This document shows, in pieces, positions 8,534 to 18,484 of a stretch of 64,000 bases of DNA. Below the pieces are notes generated by a model. It did no database searches, was not told the DNA's origin, and was given only the letters and a program-made list of their open reading frames with translations. The stretch's first letter is position 1, and every line of letters begins with the position of its first letter. The stretch lies in NCBI RefSeq assembly GCF_000012945.1, contig NC_007511.1, positions 1,798,001 to 1,862,000 on the forward strand, in the 5' to 3' direction. Made by a program: the position numbers and the translations under genes. Origin of the DNA: Burkholderia lata. GTDB lineage: Bacteria > Pseudomonadota > Gammaproteobacteria > Burkholderiales > Burkholderiaceae.

Positions 8534-10829
8534 AGTCGATGTTGACCGGTTTGCTGCCGAAGTCGATCGCCACGGTGCGGTGCAACGGCGGCAGCGAGCC
8601 GTTGCGGATCTCGATCACGTAGACGCCAGGCGTCAGCGATACCGAACGCAGCGGCGGGCTCGCGCCGCGCCGTGCGCCGTTCACGTAGATGTCGCCCCAT
8701 GGCCGCACGTTGAAACGCACCTGCACGGTTTCCTGCGCCTTCGGCGGACGCGGCTGCGACTCGGCCGTCGGCGCGTTGACGGCGGCGACTGCGGTCTCTG
8801 TCTCCGACGGCGGCACGTTGACAACACGTTCCGACGAATCGAGGCTGCCGGCGGGCGCGATAGCGGAACCGGAACCTGCTTGCGACGGGGCCGGGTTCGT
8901 CACGGTGGTCGCAACCTGCGGCGCGGACGCGGCGGCCTCGACGGCAGGCACACTGGCCGGCGCCGCGGCGACGGGCGGCGGCAGAACCTGCGCGGACGAT
9001 CCGGCCGGCAGGCTCGATGGCGGCACGACGGTCGGTGTCGGCCCCCGCTGGGCCAGCGTGGCACCCGGCGTGCTCGCGGGCGGTGACGTGCCGGCCTGAG
9101 GCTGGCTCGCGACGGGCGCGGGCTCGCCGGCATCGCGGGCGGGACGCGACAGATAGGTCGCGGCCAGGCCAACGGCGATCAGTGCGACGAGCGCGCTACC
9201 GACGTAGACAGGCAGACGGCGATTGCGCGATCCGGCCGGAGCCTGGCCGCGGTGGGTGCCGGTTGGCACGGATGCACCACCTGATGACGAAGCCGAAGCC
9301 GATACCGATGCCGATGCGGCAGGATGCGGTGCGGTCGAACCGGCGGCGCCGGCAGCTGCGGACGCGTTTGCATTGCCGGAGCCTGCCGCACCTTGCGCAC
9401 CGACGTCAGGCGCCGTACTTGTCGATCGCTTTCCGGCTTCGTTCTGTACGTCAGCGCTTGCAGCGGGTGGTTCTTTCTCTCGTTGGACGTTTCCGCGCGG
9501 TGCGTCGGATTCACCCGGTTTCGCGGCCGACTGAGACGCATGAGATCCCGACGCTGCGAGCGTGCCCGCAGCCGCAATCGCGGCGCCTTCTGCGGCCACT
9601 TTGGATGTCGAAGGCGCGTCATCGGCTTCCGGCTGGGCGCCGGACATGCCAGCCGATGCGGATGCCGTGTCCGTAGGCGTCGACACATGATCCGCACCAG
9701 CGGATGTCGACGCCTGCCCATCCGTCGCAGCGTTCCCCGAAGCGGTCCCGCCCGCGCCGATCGAAGCCGCGGCGGCCGCCGACGCAGTGCCGGACCCAGC
9801 CGAAGCTTCGCGCTTCCCTTCCCCGCTCCTCCCCGCATCGCTCACCGGCGGCACGACCGCCGCGCCATACCCGCCACCCGCCCCGAAGTCCCGCAACCCG
9901 AGCTCCGCCGCGAACGCCGCGACCGATTCCGGCCGATCCGGAATCCGCAACTGCAGCGCATGGTCGACCGCCGCGAGAAATGCCGGGCTGTACACCTCGC
10001 CGGCCGGCAGGTCGCGCGACGCGAGCGGCCGGTACGTGTCCTTGATGCTGCGCACGACGGCCGCGGGCGGCAGCTCACCGGTGATCATCGCGTGCATCAC
10101 CGCGCCGAGCGCATAGAGATCCGTCCACGGCCCCTGGCTGAACGCGGGATCGTCGGTGTACTGCTCGATCGGCGCGTAGCCGGGCTTGATCATCATCGCG
10201 CCGTCGTCGACCAGGTCGCCGATCCGTTTGCGCGCCGCGCCGAAGTCGAGCAGGATCGCGCTGCCGTTCGGGCGGATCAGCACGTTGTCGAGCGCGACGT
10301 CGCGATGGAAGCACTGCGCGCGATGCAGCGTGTCGAGTGCACCGAGCAGCGCGCCGACGATATTGCGCAACTGCGTCTCGCTGATCCGCATCCCGCCGTC
10401 GAGCAGTTGCTTGAGCGTGCGCCCTTCGTAGAACGGCATCACCATGTACGCGGTGCCGTGGCTTTCCCAGAAATGCAGGACCTTGACGAGCCCGGGATGA
10501 TCGAACTGTGCGAGCAGGCGCGCTTCGTTGAGGAACGCGCCGCGCCCGGCGTCGAAGGCCTGCGCAAATCGTTCGGAGCGCAGCGACACCGTATAGTCGC
10601 CGCCGCGCGTGGCCAGCATCGACGGCATGTACTCCTTGATCGCGACCGCGCGCCGCAACGTGCGATCGAATGCGCGATAGACGATCCCGAAGCCGCCGAT
10701 GCCCAGCACCTCGTCGAGTTGCAGTTCGCCCAGGCGATGGCCGAGCGGCAGCGGCCGCACCGTGAATTCGGATGCGTCGCCGCGTGTCGCCGTGTCGTGC
10801 TCGTTGTCTCTCGATCCAGCGTCCTTCAT
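8520..10829 (-). CDS. ppkA: T6SS Ser/Thr protein kinase PpkA with PEGA domain
   Basis: PpkA is a Hanks-type membrane kinase that, in other systems, phosphorylates the FHA protein to trigger T6SS assembly. In this 769-residue protein the kinase domain spans about 35-310, with glycine loop GIGGFG near 43-48, lysine 65 in VAIKEY, HRDVALDN from 175 and DFG from 195. A low-complexity Ala/Ser/Gly/Thr linker follows to about 540, then one membrane segment (about 541-560), a proline/alanine-rich periplasmic stretch and a C-terminal PEGA domain of about 70 residues. The frame is open 76 codons upstream, but AGGTGG before MKDAGSRDN fixes the start. The partner tagH lies across the divergent promoter; no PppA phosphatase is in the window. 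Confidence 0.93.
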   Translation of the reverse strand: MKDAGSRDNEHDTATRGDASEFTVRPLPLGHRLGELQLDEVLGIGGFGIVYRAFDRTLRRAVAIKEYMPSMLATRGGDYTVSLRSERFAQAFDAGRGAFLNEARLLAQFDHPGLVKVLHFWESHGTAYMVMPFYEGRTLKQLLDGGMRISETQLRNIVGALLGALDTLHRAQCFHRDVALDNVLIRPNGSAILLDFGAARKRIGDLVDDGAMMIKPGYAPIEQYTDDPAFSQGPWTDLYALGAVMHAMITGELPPAAVVRSIKDTYRPLASRDLPAGEVYSPAFLAAVDHALQLRIPDRPESVAAFAAELGLRDFGAGGGYGAAVVPPVSDAGRSGEGKREASAGSGTASAAAAASIGAGGTASGNAATDGQASTSAGADHVSTPTDTASASAGMSGAQPEADDAPSTSKVAAEGAAIAAAGTLAASGSHASQSAAKPGESDAPRGNVQREKEPPAASADVQNEAGKRSTSTAPDVGAQGAAGSGNANASAAAGAAGSTAPHPAASASVSASASSSGGASVPTGTHRGQAPAGSRNRRLPVYVGSALVALIAVGLAATYLSRPARDAGEPAPVASQPQAGTSPPASTPGATLAQRGPTPTVVPPSSLPAGSSAQVLPPPVAAAPASVPAVEAAASAPQVATTVTNPAPSQAGSGSAIAPAGSLDSSERVVNVPPSETETAVAAVNAPTAESQPRPPKAQETVQVRFNVRPWGDIYVNGARRGASPPLRSVSLTPGVYVIEIRNGSLPPLHRTVAIDFGSKPVNIDYAFE

Positions 10830-10909
10830 CTCCACCACCTCTCGAAACCGCGTCCTGTCCGCCCGCCGTGCCCGGCGGCTCGCCGTCCCGCCGCCCGTCA
10901 GCCGGGTCG

Positions 10910-11590
10910 CTAGCTGCCGCCGAACAGCGTCAGGAACAGCGCGTTGTCGGGCGTGCCCGTATGCGCGTGCGTGCGCAGCGGCGACCCGTCCGCGCGGTTG
11001 GTCCACCAGAAACTGGTGCCGCCGTGCGGATCGAAGTAACCGGACAGCCCCGGCCACGCAGCCGGGGCCGGCCGTTCAGGCGGCGGCGCCGGCATGCCTT
11101 CGACGATGTCGGCGTAGGTGTCGTCGCCCTGTGTGAGCCGCACGCGCTCCAGCATCTGCTCGAGATCGCCTGGCGCGCGTGCATGGCGGATCGCGTCGAG
11201 CAGCGCCTGGCCGACCTGCCAGTAGAACGCGTCGGCGGCATCCGGCAGCCCGTTCCAGTAATCGGCCGCGCGCATCGGCAGCGTGACGATCACCGGGTAG
11301 TAGCGCCCCACGCGATCGCAGCTCGGCGCGAGGCAGCCGGGCTGAATGCACGACGCGCCGGCGCCCGCCGGAATCAGGAAATTCCAGACCGGCGCGACCG
11401 TGTAGTGGCGCTCGATCTCGTCCGCGCCGCGCTGGCGCATCGCGGCCATTCCCTGCTGGAGCCAGCGCTCCCACCACAGCGCGAGCGCATGCGGCAACCG
11501 GCTGTTCACGAAGTCGCCGGCGCCGGGAATCTTCCCGTACCAGGCCGGCGCATCGCCGTCGGTACGCGTGAACGGCGGTGTCGGGCTCAT
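10910..11590 (-). CDS. tagF: T6SS-associated regulator TagF (ImpM family)
   Basis: TagF is a cytoplasmic T6SS protein that in Pseudomonas represses the system post-translationally by binding the FHA protein. The 226-residue product opens with the diagnostic WYGKIPGAGDFVNSRLP and continues with LWWERWLQQGM and VWNFLIPAGAG. Its start overlaps the tssM stop as ATGA (11587-11590). An alternative ATG five codons upstream (11605) has a GGAG eight bases before it and is nearly as good. The distance of 80 bases to ppkA suggests both are on the same transcript but translated separately. Confidence 0.91.
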   Translation of the reverse strand: MSPTPPFTRTDGDAPAWYGKIPGAGDFVNSRLPHALALWWERWLQQGMAAMRQRGADEIERHYTVAPVWNFLIPAGAGASCIQPGCLAPSCDRVGRYYPVIVTLPMRAADYWNGLPDAADAFYWQVGQALLDAIRHARAPGDLEQMLERVRLTQGDDTYADIVEGMPAPPPERPAPAAWPGLSGYFDPHGGTSFWWTNRADGSPLRTHAHTGTPDNALFLTLFGGS

Positions 11591-14500
11591 GGCTTCGGAG
11601 GGCATGTAAAGGACTCCATCTGGGGCAGCCTGAACGGGTTGCGGACACTGCCCGCATTCACTTGCAGCACGATCGGTTTGCCGTCGACCGTGAACCGCGC
11701 AATCATCTGGTCCGAGCCGCGTCCGGCCGACACGGCCGCGCGGTCGAACAACCGGTGCAGCGCCCACGGCCCGTCGGTCGAGAAGCCGTCGGTCGCGCCG
11801 GCCTGCCCGGACACCTGCAGCCGCACCTGGTTGCTGCCGCGCGGGCCCGGCCAGTCCACCGCACTCTGCACGAGCGGGCCGTGCGCGTAGCGGACGATCT
11901 GCCCGTCGACGTCGAGCACCATCTCCGTGATCGACGGGTCCATTTCGAGCGGCTGGATCTGTACCTTCAACTGCGCGGTGCGTGCGCCGCCGCCGAAATA
12001 GGCGTCGCGGATCACCGCCGCCTTCTCGAACGAAGCAAGCATCGCGGCGGCCGACGGATCGGCGTCCGCATTGCGGTTCGCGAAGCGCCACGGGTGCGAC
12101 GTCGTATCGACGATCGACTGCAGGTTCTTCTGGAAGAAGTCGTCCATCAGGCCGCCGGGCGCGAACATCTGCGCGAAATCCGCCGGCGCGACGTCGCGTG
12201 ACGAGCCACGCGCGAACGGATAGCGGCCCGCGATCGCCTGCCGGCAGAAGTCACCGACGTTCGCACCGGCCCGCGTCGCGACGCTGCGCTGCTCGACAGT
12301 CGCGACGCTGCCGTTCGCGACGTTAGACAGGTCGTCGAGCACTTCGCGGAATGGTGTCGGCAGGCGGCCGGCCTGTGCGCGCAGCCTGGCTGGCGCGTCG
12401 GACGGCGGCGGTTGCGCGCCGCTTCTCAAGGCGTCGTCGGTGGCCGTCAGGTACGTGTACAGCGCGTCGATCGACTTCAGCACCTCGCTGAACGCCTGGG
12501 CCTGGTCGCCGCTGCCCGGCGCGAACGCGCGCAGCCCGGCGAAGTGGCTGTCGACGATCTGCTCGGCGCTCGCGGGCGCCGCCGCGGACGCGCTCGAATC
12601 GCTGCCCTGGCCCGCGAAGATCTGCGACAGCGAGCTGCGCGCCTCGTCGACCTTGTCCTGCGCGCGCGCGGCGAGATTGCGCGCCCCGCCCGGTGCATCG
12701 CCGAGCGCGGTATCGCGTGCGAGCGCGACCATCAGCCGCGTGAGCGGCGAATCGGCGGACGACAGCGCGCGCGCCACCTGGATGCTCTGCGCGAGCGTCG
12801 CCGTGCGCTGCAGCTTGATGTCGGCGAGATAGTCGTCCCAGATCTTCAGGTAGTCGTTCAGGTAGAGCTGGCGGATATCGCGCGCCCACGCGGCAGCGTC
12901 GTTCGGGCCCGGAATCTCGGACAACCCGAGGTTCAGCACCCACACTTCCTCGCGCCCGTAGGTGTCGACCTCGCCGGCCAGGCGCGGCGCGAACACATTG
13001 CGATAGCCGTTGCGCGTATAGAGCCCCGGCACGCCTTCCGACAGCGGCTTGCCGCTCTGGCGGCGGAACACCAGTGAAGCATCGGGGCCGACCGCCCGCG
13101 CGACGCTGAAGTCGAACGCGGACGTGGCCGGCCGCAGCGTGAGCGTGAGCTGCCGGTACAGCCGCTGCGAGAACGGCACCTGCCGCAAGCGGTCGCGCAC
13201 GTCGGCCACGAGCCGCTCGTTCATCGGATACGGCGACACCGCGACACGGTTGCCGAACAGCGCGGCGAGATGCGCACGCAGCGCGGTGCGTTCGGCCGGC
13301 GAGAAATCGGGCGGCAGCGCGCGTTCCATTTCGAGATCGACGACGGCCTGCACGAACGCGGGATCGTAGTGCGCGCTGTCGTACAGCATCAGGTACGCCT
13401 TCAGCGCCGCATACGCGTATTCGGTCTCGTCGGGCCGTGCGTCGCGCAGCGCGGCCTCCATCCGGCGCGCGGCGATCGGCAGCAGCACGTCTTCGAGCGC
13501 GCGCCGGTACACGGCGTCGACGGCTTCGTCGATCTTCTCGCCCTGGAACAGCCCCCACCGATACGCAAGCGGCGGATGCTGCAGGTCGACGCCGCCCGCA
13601 TTCGCGAGGTTGCCGAGCGCGTCGAGCACGGGCAACAGGCGGGCGACGTCGGCCGCATCGGAGAATTTCGCGCCGGCGATCTGCGCATCGACGGCCGGCA
13701 CGCGCGCGGCGATCTGGTCGAGATACGCGCGATTGTTCGAATAGCTGCGCAGCCACGCGACCAGCACGGCCACGCACACCAGCGCGAGCAGCACGTAGCC
13801 GACGATCTGTAGCACGCGCCGCTTCTGATGCCAGCGCAGGTCGCTGCCGGCGAGCGCGGCTTCGCGGAAGATGTGTTCCTGCAGCAGCGACTTCAGGAAG
13901 AAGCTGCGCCCGGTCGAGCCGACCTGCGCGACCGGCGGCACGCCCTCGATCTTCAGGAAACGCTTGATGCCGCTCATCACGCGATCGAACGCGGTGCCCT
14001 CCTGCGTGCCGCTCGTCAGGTAGACGCCGCGCAGCATCGGCATCGGCTCGTAGCTCGACACCGAAAACACCTCGGCGACGAACTGGCCGAGCATGTCCTG
14101 CAGGTCGGCGATCTGCTGCGGCAGCAGGTACGTCATTTCGCGCTGGCGCGCGTCGGTCTGCGCGGCGAGCAGTTCGGGCAGTCCGTCGTTCAGCCGCTGG
14201 TGCAGCAGCCGGTATTCACGGTCGAACGCCGCGCGCAGGTCGAAACCCGGCGCCTCGCTCTGCGCGAGCGGGAACGTAAAGCCCCACACCTGCGCGCATT
14301 CGGTGCGGCCGTAGCTGCTGAAATACTCGGCGAAGCCCGCCAGCAGGTCGGCCTTCGTCACGAGCAGGTACACGGGAAAGCGAATGCCGAGCTGCGCGCG
14401 CAGTTCGAGCAGCCGCTTGCGCAGCACCATCGCGTGCTGCGTGCGTTCGGCCTCCGACGCGCCGAGCAGGTCGGCGACGCTGATCGTCAGCATCGCGCCG

Positions 14501-15213
14501 TTCAGCGGCTGGCGCGTGCGGTATTTCTTCAGCAGGTCGACGAAGCCTTTCCACTCGGCCTCGTCGAGCGCGCGATTGCCCTCGTGCGTCGTGTAACGGC
14601 CGGCGGTGTCGATCAGCACCGCGTCGTTCGTGAACCACCAGTCGCAATGCCGCGTGCCGCCCACGCCGCGAATCGCCGCGCGGCCGAACTGCTCCGCGAG
14701 CGGAAAGCTGAGCCCGGAATTCACGAGCGCGGTGGTCTTGCCCGAGCCCGGCGCGCCGATGAACACGTACCAAGGCAGCTGATACAGATACTGGCGCGAC
14801 ATCCGGTCGAACCAGCGCGGCAGGCCCTTGCGCACGGTGTCGGCCTGTCCGAAGCGCACCTTCTTCAGCAGCGAAGCGGCCTCGTCGAAGCGGCTGCGCA
14901 ACTCGTCGAGCTGCGCCTTTGCCGGATCGTCGGCGGTGGCCGGCCCGGGAGCGGCCTCGCGCAGCTGGTTCAGCAACTGCGCGTTGAGGCGGCCCGCGCG
15001 CCAGCTGCGCCATGCGACACGCGCGCCCCACGCGATGAACAGCACCGCGATCGTGAGCCCGCGCGCCCAGCCGCTTTCGAGCGGCCGGACCTCGGCGAAC
15101 GCGAACAGCGGGCCTGCGAGCCACACGAAGCACGCGAGCACGACGAGACCGGCGAAAGTCCAGATCTCCCGCGACGGCAACGGCCGGACGAAACGCGCGA
15201 CAGCCTGGTTCAT
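11587..15213 (-). CDS. tssM: T6SS inner-membrane complex protein TssM (IcmF)
   Basis: TssM spans the inner membrane and, with TssL and TssJ, forms the trans-envelope channel. The 1208-residue protein has two membrane segments near residues 18-65, a cytoplasmic NTPase-like domain with Walker A GAPGSGKT at 153-160, a third membrane segment around 465-488 (VGYVLLALVCVAVLVAW), and a long periplasmic region ending in the beta-rich C-terminal domain that contacts TssJ. The frame runs on without a stop through tssL and tssK, but the real start is MNQAVARF, placed directly after the tssL stop. All order and length features are standard. Confidence 0.96.
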   Translation of the reverse strand: MNQAVARFVRPLPSREIWTFAGLVVLACFVWLAGPLFAFAEVRPLESGWARGLTIAVLFIAWGARVAWRSWRAGRLNAQLLNQLREAAPGPATADDPAKAQLDELRSRFDEAASLLKKVRFGQADTVRKGLPRWFDRMSRQYLYQLPWYVFIGAPGSGKTTALVNSGLSFPLAEQFGRAAIRGVGGTRHCDWWFTNDAVLIDTAGRYTTHEGNRALDEAEWKGFVDLLKKYRTRQPLNGAMLTISVADLLGASEAERTQHAMVLRKRLLELRAQLGIRFPVYLLVTKADLLAGFAEYFSSYGRTECAQVWGFTFPLAQSEAPGFDLRAAFDREYRLLHQRLNDGLPELLAAQTDARQREMTYLLPQQIADLQDMLGQFVAEVFSVSSYEPMPMLRGVYLTSGTQEGTAFDRVMSGIKRFLKIEGVPPVAQVGSTGRSFFLKSLLQEHIFREAALAGSDLRWHQKRRVLQIVGYVLLALVCVAVLVAWLRSYSNNRAYLDQIAARVPAVDAQIAGAKFSDAADVARLLPVLDALGNLANAGGVDLQHPPLAYRWGLFQGEKIDEAVDAVYRRALEDVLLPIAARRMEAALRDARPDETEYAYAALKAYLMLYDSAHYDPAFVQAVVDLEMERALPPDFSPAERTALRAHLAALFGNRVAVSPYPMNERLVADVRDRLRQVPFSQRLYRQLTLTLRPATSAFDFSVARAVGPDASLVFRRQSGKPLSEGVPGLYTRNGYRNVFAPRLAGEVDTYGREEVWVLNLGLSEIPGPNDAAAWARDIRQLYLNDYLKIWDDYLADIKLQRTATLAQSIQVARALSSADSPLTRLMVALARDTALGDAPGGARNLAARAQDKVDEARSSLSQIFAGQGSDSSASAAAPASAEQIVDSHFAGLRAFAPGSGDQAQAFSEVLKSIDALYTYLTATDDALRSGAQPPPSDAPARLRAQAGRLPTPFREVLDDLSNVANGSVATVEQRSVATRAGANVGDFCRQAIAGRYPFARGSSRDVAPADFAQMFAPGGLMDDFFQKNLQSIVDTTSHPWRFANRNADADPSAAAMLASFEKAAVIRDAYFGGGARTAQLKVQIQPLEMDPSITEMVLDVDGQIVRYAHGPLVQSAVDWPGPRGSNQVRLQVSGQAGATDGFSTDGPWALHRLFDRAAVSAGRGSDQMIARFTVDGKPIVLQVNAGSVRNPFRLPQMESFTCPPKP

Positions 15214-15215
15214 GG

Positions 15216-16538
15216 TCAGTTGGCTCCCTGCGTGGCGCTCGCGCCGACGGCGGCACTGCCGGGCGCCGGCAGCAGCGTGATCTCGACGCGCCGGTTCAGC
15301 GCGCGGTTCGCCGGCGAATCGTTCGGTGCGACCGGGTCGAGCGTGCCGCGCCCTTCCGCCGCGAGCCGTTCCGGATGGTCGAGCCGCGCGGCGATCATCC
15401 CGCGCACGGCTTCCGCGCGTTCGCGCGACAGGTCCCAGTTCGACGCGAAGCGCGCCGTATGCACGGGCGTGTCGTCGGTATAGCCGGTCACCCGCACGTT
15501 GCCGGGCACCTTGTTCAGTGCGTCGGCCACCCGCGCGAGCACCGGCACGTAGCGGTCGATCACCGACGTCGAGCCGGACTTGAACAACCCGTCGCCGCGC
15601 AGCACGATCACGCTCCGATCGGCGTCGTCGCGCACCGATACGAGGCCGGCCGCGATCTCCGGTTCCAGGAACTTCGCGATGCGCGGCGCCGGTGCCGGGC
15701 GCGGTGGCGCCTGTGCGGGTTGCAGCTTCGGCACGTGCAGCGCGTCGATCGACGCGAACAGCCGATCCGAATGCCCGGCGAGCGCAATGCGCAGCCCGAC
15801 GAACACGCCGAAGCCGATCAGCAGCGCGAGCGCCACGCAGACCCACAGCGGCACGACGAACCGGCGCGCGACATCGCGCGTGACGACGTCGCGCCAGTGC
15901 GGCGACAGCGCCGGCTCGAATTCGCCGCGCACCGAGCGGATCGTCAGCGCGAGCTGGTGGCGCAGCGCGTCGAGCTGCGCATGGCCGTTGTCGAGCACCC
16001 GATAGCGGCCCTCGAAGCCGAGCGCGAGACAGAAATACAGCAGCTCGAGCAGGTCGAGATGCTGGCGCGGCTGCTGCGACAGGCGTTCGAGCAGGTGGAA
16101 GAATTTCTCGCCGCCCCACGTTTCGTTGTGGAACGACACGAGCAGGCTGTGCGACGACCAGACGCTGCCGCCCCACGGTGTCAACGCGGCGGCCTCGTCG
16201 AGCGCCGTGCACAGGCAGTAGCGCGCGCCGATGATCGCTTCCGACGGCACGCCGGCTTCCTGCGCACGGGCCTCGAACTGCCGGATCTCGACGACCAGAT
16301 GCTCGCGCAGCCACGCCGGATTCGGGTGATGGACGGTCGAGCGGATCTGCGGCACCAGGTTGAGCAACGGATTCGCGGCCGCGACGAGCGGGTTCGTTCC
16401 GCTCGCGGCCCAGCGCCCGGGGCGCGGCTGCGTCGCGGTCGGGCCGGCCGCGCCCGCCGCGGCCGGATGCATGCCGCCCGGATTCGGCGGCACGAATCCG
16501 CCGGTGCCGGGGGAGATCGAATCGGAGGAGGAATTCAT
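15216..16538 (-). CDS. tssL: T6SS inner-membrane protein TssL with OmpA-like peptidoglycan-binding domain
   Basis: TssL links the TssM membrane channel to the baseplate. The 440-residue protein starts with a glycine/proline-rich tail, then the DotU/IcmH cytoplasmic domain (NPLLNLVPQIRS, CLCTALDEAAALTPWGG, WGGEKFFHLLERL, FEGRYRV), a single membrane helix near 232-255, and a C-terminal OmpA-type domain (about 300-425) with VTGYTDDTPVHT and the NRALNRRVEITLL signature. It is thus the 'specialised' TssL that anchors to peptidoglycan itself, so no separate TagL is needed. It sits 15 bases after tssK and two bases before tssM. Confidence 0.95.
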   Translation of the reverse strand: MNSSSDSISPGTGGFVPPNPGGMHPAAAGAAGPTATQPRPGRWAASGTNPLVAAANPLLNLVPQIRSTVHHPNPAWLREHLVVEIRQFEARAQEAGVPSEAIIGARYCLCTALDEAAALTPWGGSVWSSHSLLVSFHNETWGGEKFFHLLERLSQQPRQHLDLLELLYFCLALGFEGRYRVLDNGHAQLDALRHQLALTIRSVRGEFEPALSPHWRDVVTRDVARRFVVPLWVCVALALLIGFGVFVGLRIALAGHSDRLFASIDALHVPKLQPAQAPPRPAPAPRIAKFLEPEIAAGLVSVRDDADRSVIVLRGDGLFKSGSTSVIDRYVPVLARVADALNKVPGNVRVTGYTDDTPVHTARFASNWDLSRERAEAVRGMIAARLDHPERLAAEGRGTLDPVAPNDSPANRALNRRVEITLLPAPGSAAVGASATQGAN

Positions 16539-16553
16539 CGCGTCGCCCCGCCC

Positions 16554-17972
16554 TTACCCGCGTATCGCCCAGAACTCCATCGAGAGCCCAGGGAATTCGC
16601 CGGCGAAATGAAAAGCGAGACCACCGGAGCGCGCCAGTTGCTTCCACAGGTCGCTGCCCTTGTCGATCTCGAAGTACGTATGGCCCGCGTGATACGGGAT
16701 CTGCCGCGGCGCGACCGGCAACTGGCGCATCGTGATGCCCGGCAGCTGCAACTGCACGAGATCGCGGATCCGTTCGACCGGCCCGAGCTTCGCCTGCGCG
16801 GGAAACCGCGCGCGCAGGCTGTCGGCCGGCACGTCCGCGCGCACCGCGAGCACGAAGCCGGCCGTGTCGCGCAGCGCCGGGTCGGCCAGCGTCGCGACGC
16901 GGATGCCGTTGCCCGCATCGCGCAGCTCGATCTGGATCGCGTTTTGTTCGAGCACCGTCGACAGCGACCGGCGCAGCTCGGTCATCAGCTCCGCGAAGCT
17001 CGTGCGCAGGTCGTCGTGGACGTAGACCGCGAGCGACTGAGGGCGCCGGCCGGCCGCCGTGAACGTGCTCAGGTCGCACGCGAGCTTCAGCCAGTCGCAG
17101 AACAGCGACTCCGGGTGCGTCGACACGTGCTGCTGCGCATGCCAGGTCAGCGCGAGATAGCGGTTCACGAGCTGCAGCAGCAGGAAATCCGCGACTTCCG
17201 ACACGCCGCCGCGCCCGGGCTCCGACAGCCGTTCCGCGAGCGCTTCGCTGCGTTGCGTGAGCAACCCGTGCAGCTCGCGCGCATAGGCCAGCAGCACGGT
17301 GTCGTGCTGCGCGACGAGGCGCGGCGGAATGTAGCCGTCGTCGACGAGTAGCCGCGCATCGGTGCGCCGTTCGACGATTCGCGCAACGCCGAGCGCGTGC
17401 CAGTCGCCGGTCAGTTCGGCCTCCAGCATCAGCCGCACGTTCAGGCGTCCCGTTTGCAGCAGCGCGGGGCCGAGCGCGACCGCGTTCGCGTCGGCCACTT
17501 CGTATTCGCGCACGACGTAGCGTGCGACATCGGCACCGCTGTTCGCGCCATTTGCACCGTTCGCGGCATTGCCGCTGCCTGCACCCGCACCCGCGCCGAA
17601 CGACACCTCCTCGCCGCCGCCGCGCCACAGCGGCAGCGCGAGCACGACGAGCTGGTCCTTCGCATCGGCCGGTACGTCGAGCGGTTCGGGGAGATCGTCC
17701 GGATGGGACAGGTCGAACGGCGTGCCGTCGCGCATCACGCCCGACGCGGTGCGCAGCGCGACCTTGCCGAGCGCCAGTTGCTCGCGATCGAGCTCCAGCG
17801 TGTCGAAGCCCCAGTAGAAGCCTTGCAGCGGCAGGCAGCGCAACGCGACGTAGCGCTCCCAGTGCCGTTCGAGCTGCTGGAAATGCTGCGGCCGCAGGAA
17901 CATCCCCTCGGTCCACACCACCCGCTGGCGGAGCGCCGCGACCGGCGTCGCGGACATCGTCGGTTCGGTCAT
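16554..17972 (-). CDS. tssK: T6SS baseplate-membrane connector TssK
   Basis: TssK trimers tether the baseplate to the TssL/TssM membrane complex. The 472-residue product begins with the family hallmark VVWTEGMFLRPQHFQQLERHWERY and contains ELTGDWHALGVARIVE and the C-terminal LPVAPRQIPYHAGHTYFEID region. A glycine/asparagine-rich insertion (GAGAGSGNAANGANGAN) near residues 125-145 looks like a loop and is a slightly unusual local feature. The start overlaps the tssJ stop as ATGA, and MSATP five codons later is a possible alternative start. Confidence 0.96.
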   Translation of the reverse strand: MTEPTMSATPVAALRQRVVWTEGMFLRPQHFQQLERHWERYVALRCLPLQGFYWGFDTLELDREQLALGKVALRTASGVMRDGTPFDLSHPDDLPEPLDVPADAKDQLVVLALPLWRGGGEEVSFGAGAGAGSGNAANGANGANSGADVARYVVREYEVADANAVALGPALLQTGRLNVRLMLEAELTGDWHALGVARIVERRTDARLLVDDGYIPPRLVAQHDTVLLAYARELHGLLTQRSEALAERLSEPGRGGVSEVADFLLLQLVNRYLALTWHAQQHVSTHPESLFCDWLKLACDLSTFTAAGRRPQSLAVYVHDDLRTSFAELMTELRRSLSTVLEQNAIQIELRDAGNGIRVATLADPALRDTAGFVLAVRADVPADSLRARFPAQAKLGPVERIRDLVQLQLPGITMRQLPVAPRQIPYHAGHTYFEIDKGSDLWKQLARSGGLAFHFAGEFPGLSMEFWAIRG

Positions 17973-18484
17973 GGGCGCCCCTTCGCATCGTTCAGTGCGA
18001 TGCCGCCATTGCGTACGGCGATCGACAGCTTCAGTTCGCCCGGCGACGTCTGCCAGAACTTGTAGAGATTGAGCTGCTTTGCGCGCGGCAGCGGCACTGT
18101 CAGCCGCCAGCGGTTCTTTTCGAGCATGCGGTATTCGGCGACCACGCCGATCGCGCCGGCCTCGACGTTGCCGCGATAGTGCAGCGTGCGCGACTCGCCC
18201 GGCCGCAGGATCACGCGGTCGGTGCCCAGCAGGTCCGCGCCGAGCACGTTTTCCGGCTTGTCCTGCAGCGAGAAGAAGTCCGCGCTGTCGAACGACGACG
18301 CCGCGCGGAGCTGGAACACCTTCAGCACGATCGGCGAAGGCTTGCGGTTCATGTCCGGGTTGACGTCGGGCGCGACGTCAACCGTGATCGCATACGGCAC
18401 CGCCGCGGCGTGCTCCGTCGCACCGCACCCCGGCAACAGCATCACGCATCCCCATACGATGAAACTGCTCGACCGCCATTGCAT
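17969..18484 (-). CDS. tssJ: T6SS outer-membrane lipoprotein TssJ
   Basis: TssJ is the outer-membrane lipoprotein that anchors TssM. The frame is open from 18619, but the ATG at 18484 is preceded by GAGGGTGG and is followed by a compact lipoprotein signal: MQWRSSSFIVWGCVMLLPGC, with the lipidated cysteine at position 20. The mature part has the TssJ beta-sandwich pattern (NRKPSPIVLKVFQL, LRPGESRTLHY, AEYRMLEKNRWR). It is the first gene of the leftward T6SS operon and overlaps tssK by four bases. Confidence 0.95.
   Translation of the reverse strand: MQWRSSSFIVWGCVMLLPGCGATEHAAAVPYAITVDVAPDVNPDMNRKPSPIVLKVFQLRAASSFDSADFFSLQDKPENVLGADLLGTDRVILRPGESRTLHYRGNVEAGAIGVVAEYRMLEKNRWRLTVPLPRAKQLNLYKFWQTSPGELKLSIAVRNGGIALNDAKGRP

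Noticed and set aside
15214..17988. Upstream extension of the tssM frame, giving an apparent protein of more than 2100 residues
   Set aside because: The extra part is the wrong frame of tssL and tssK, both of which have clear family signatures; high GC leaves antisense and shifted frames open.
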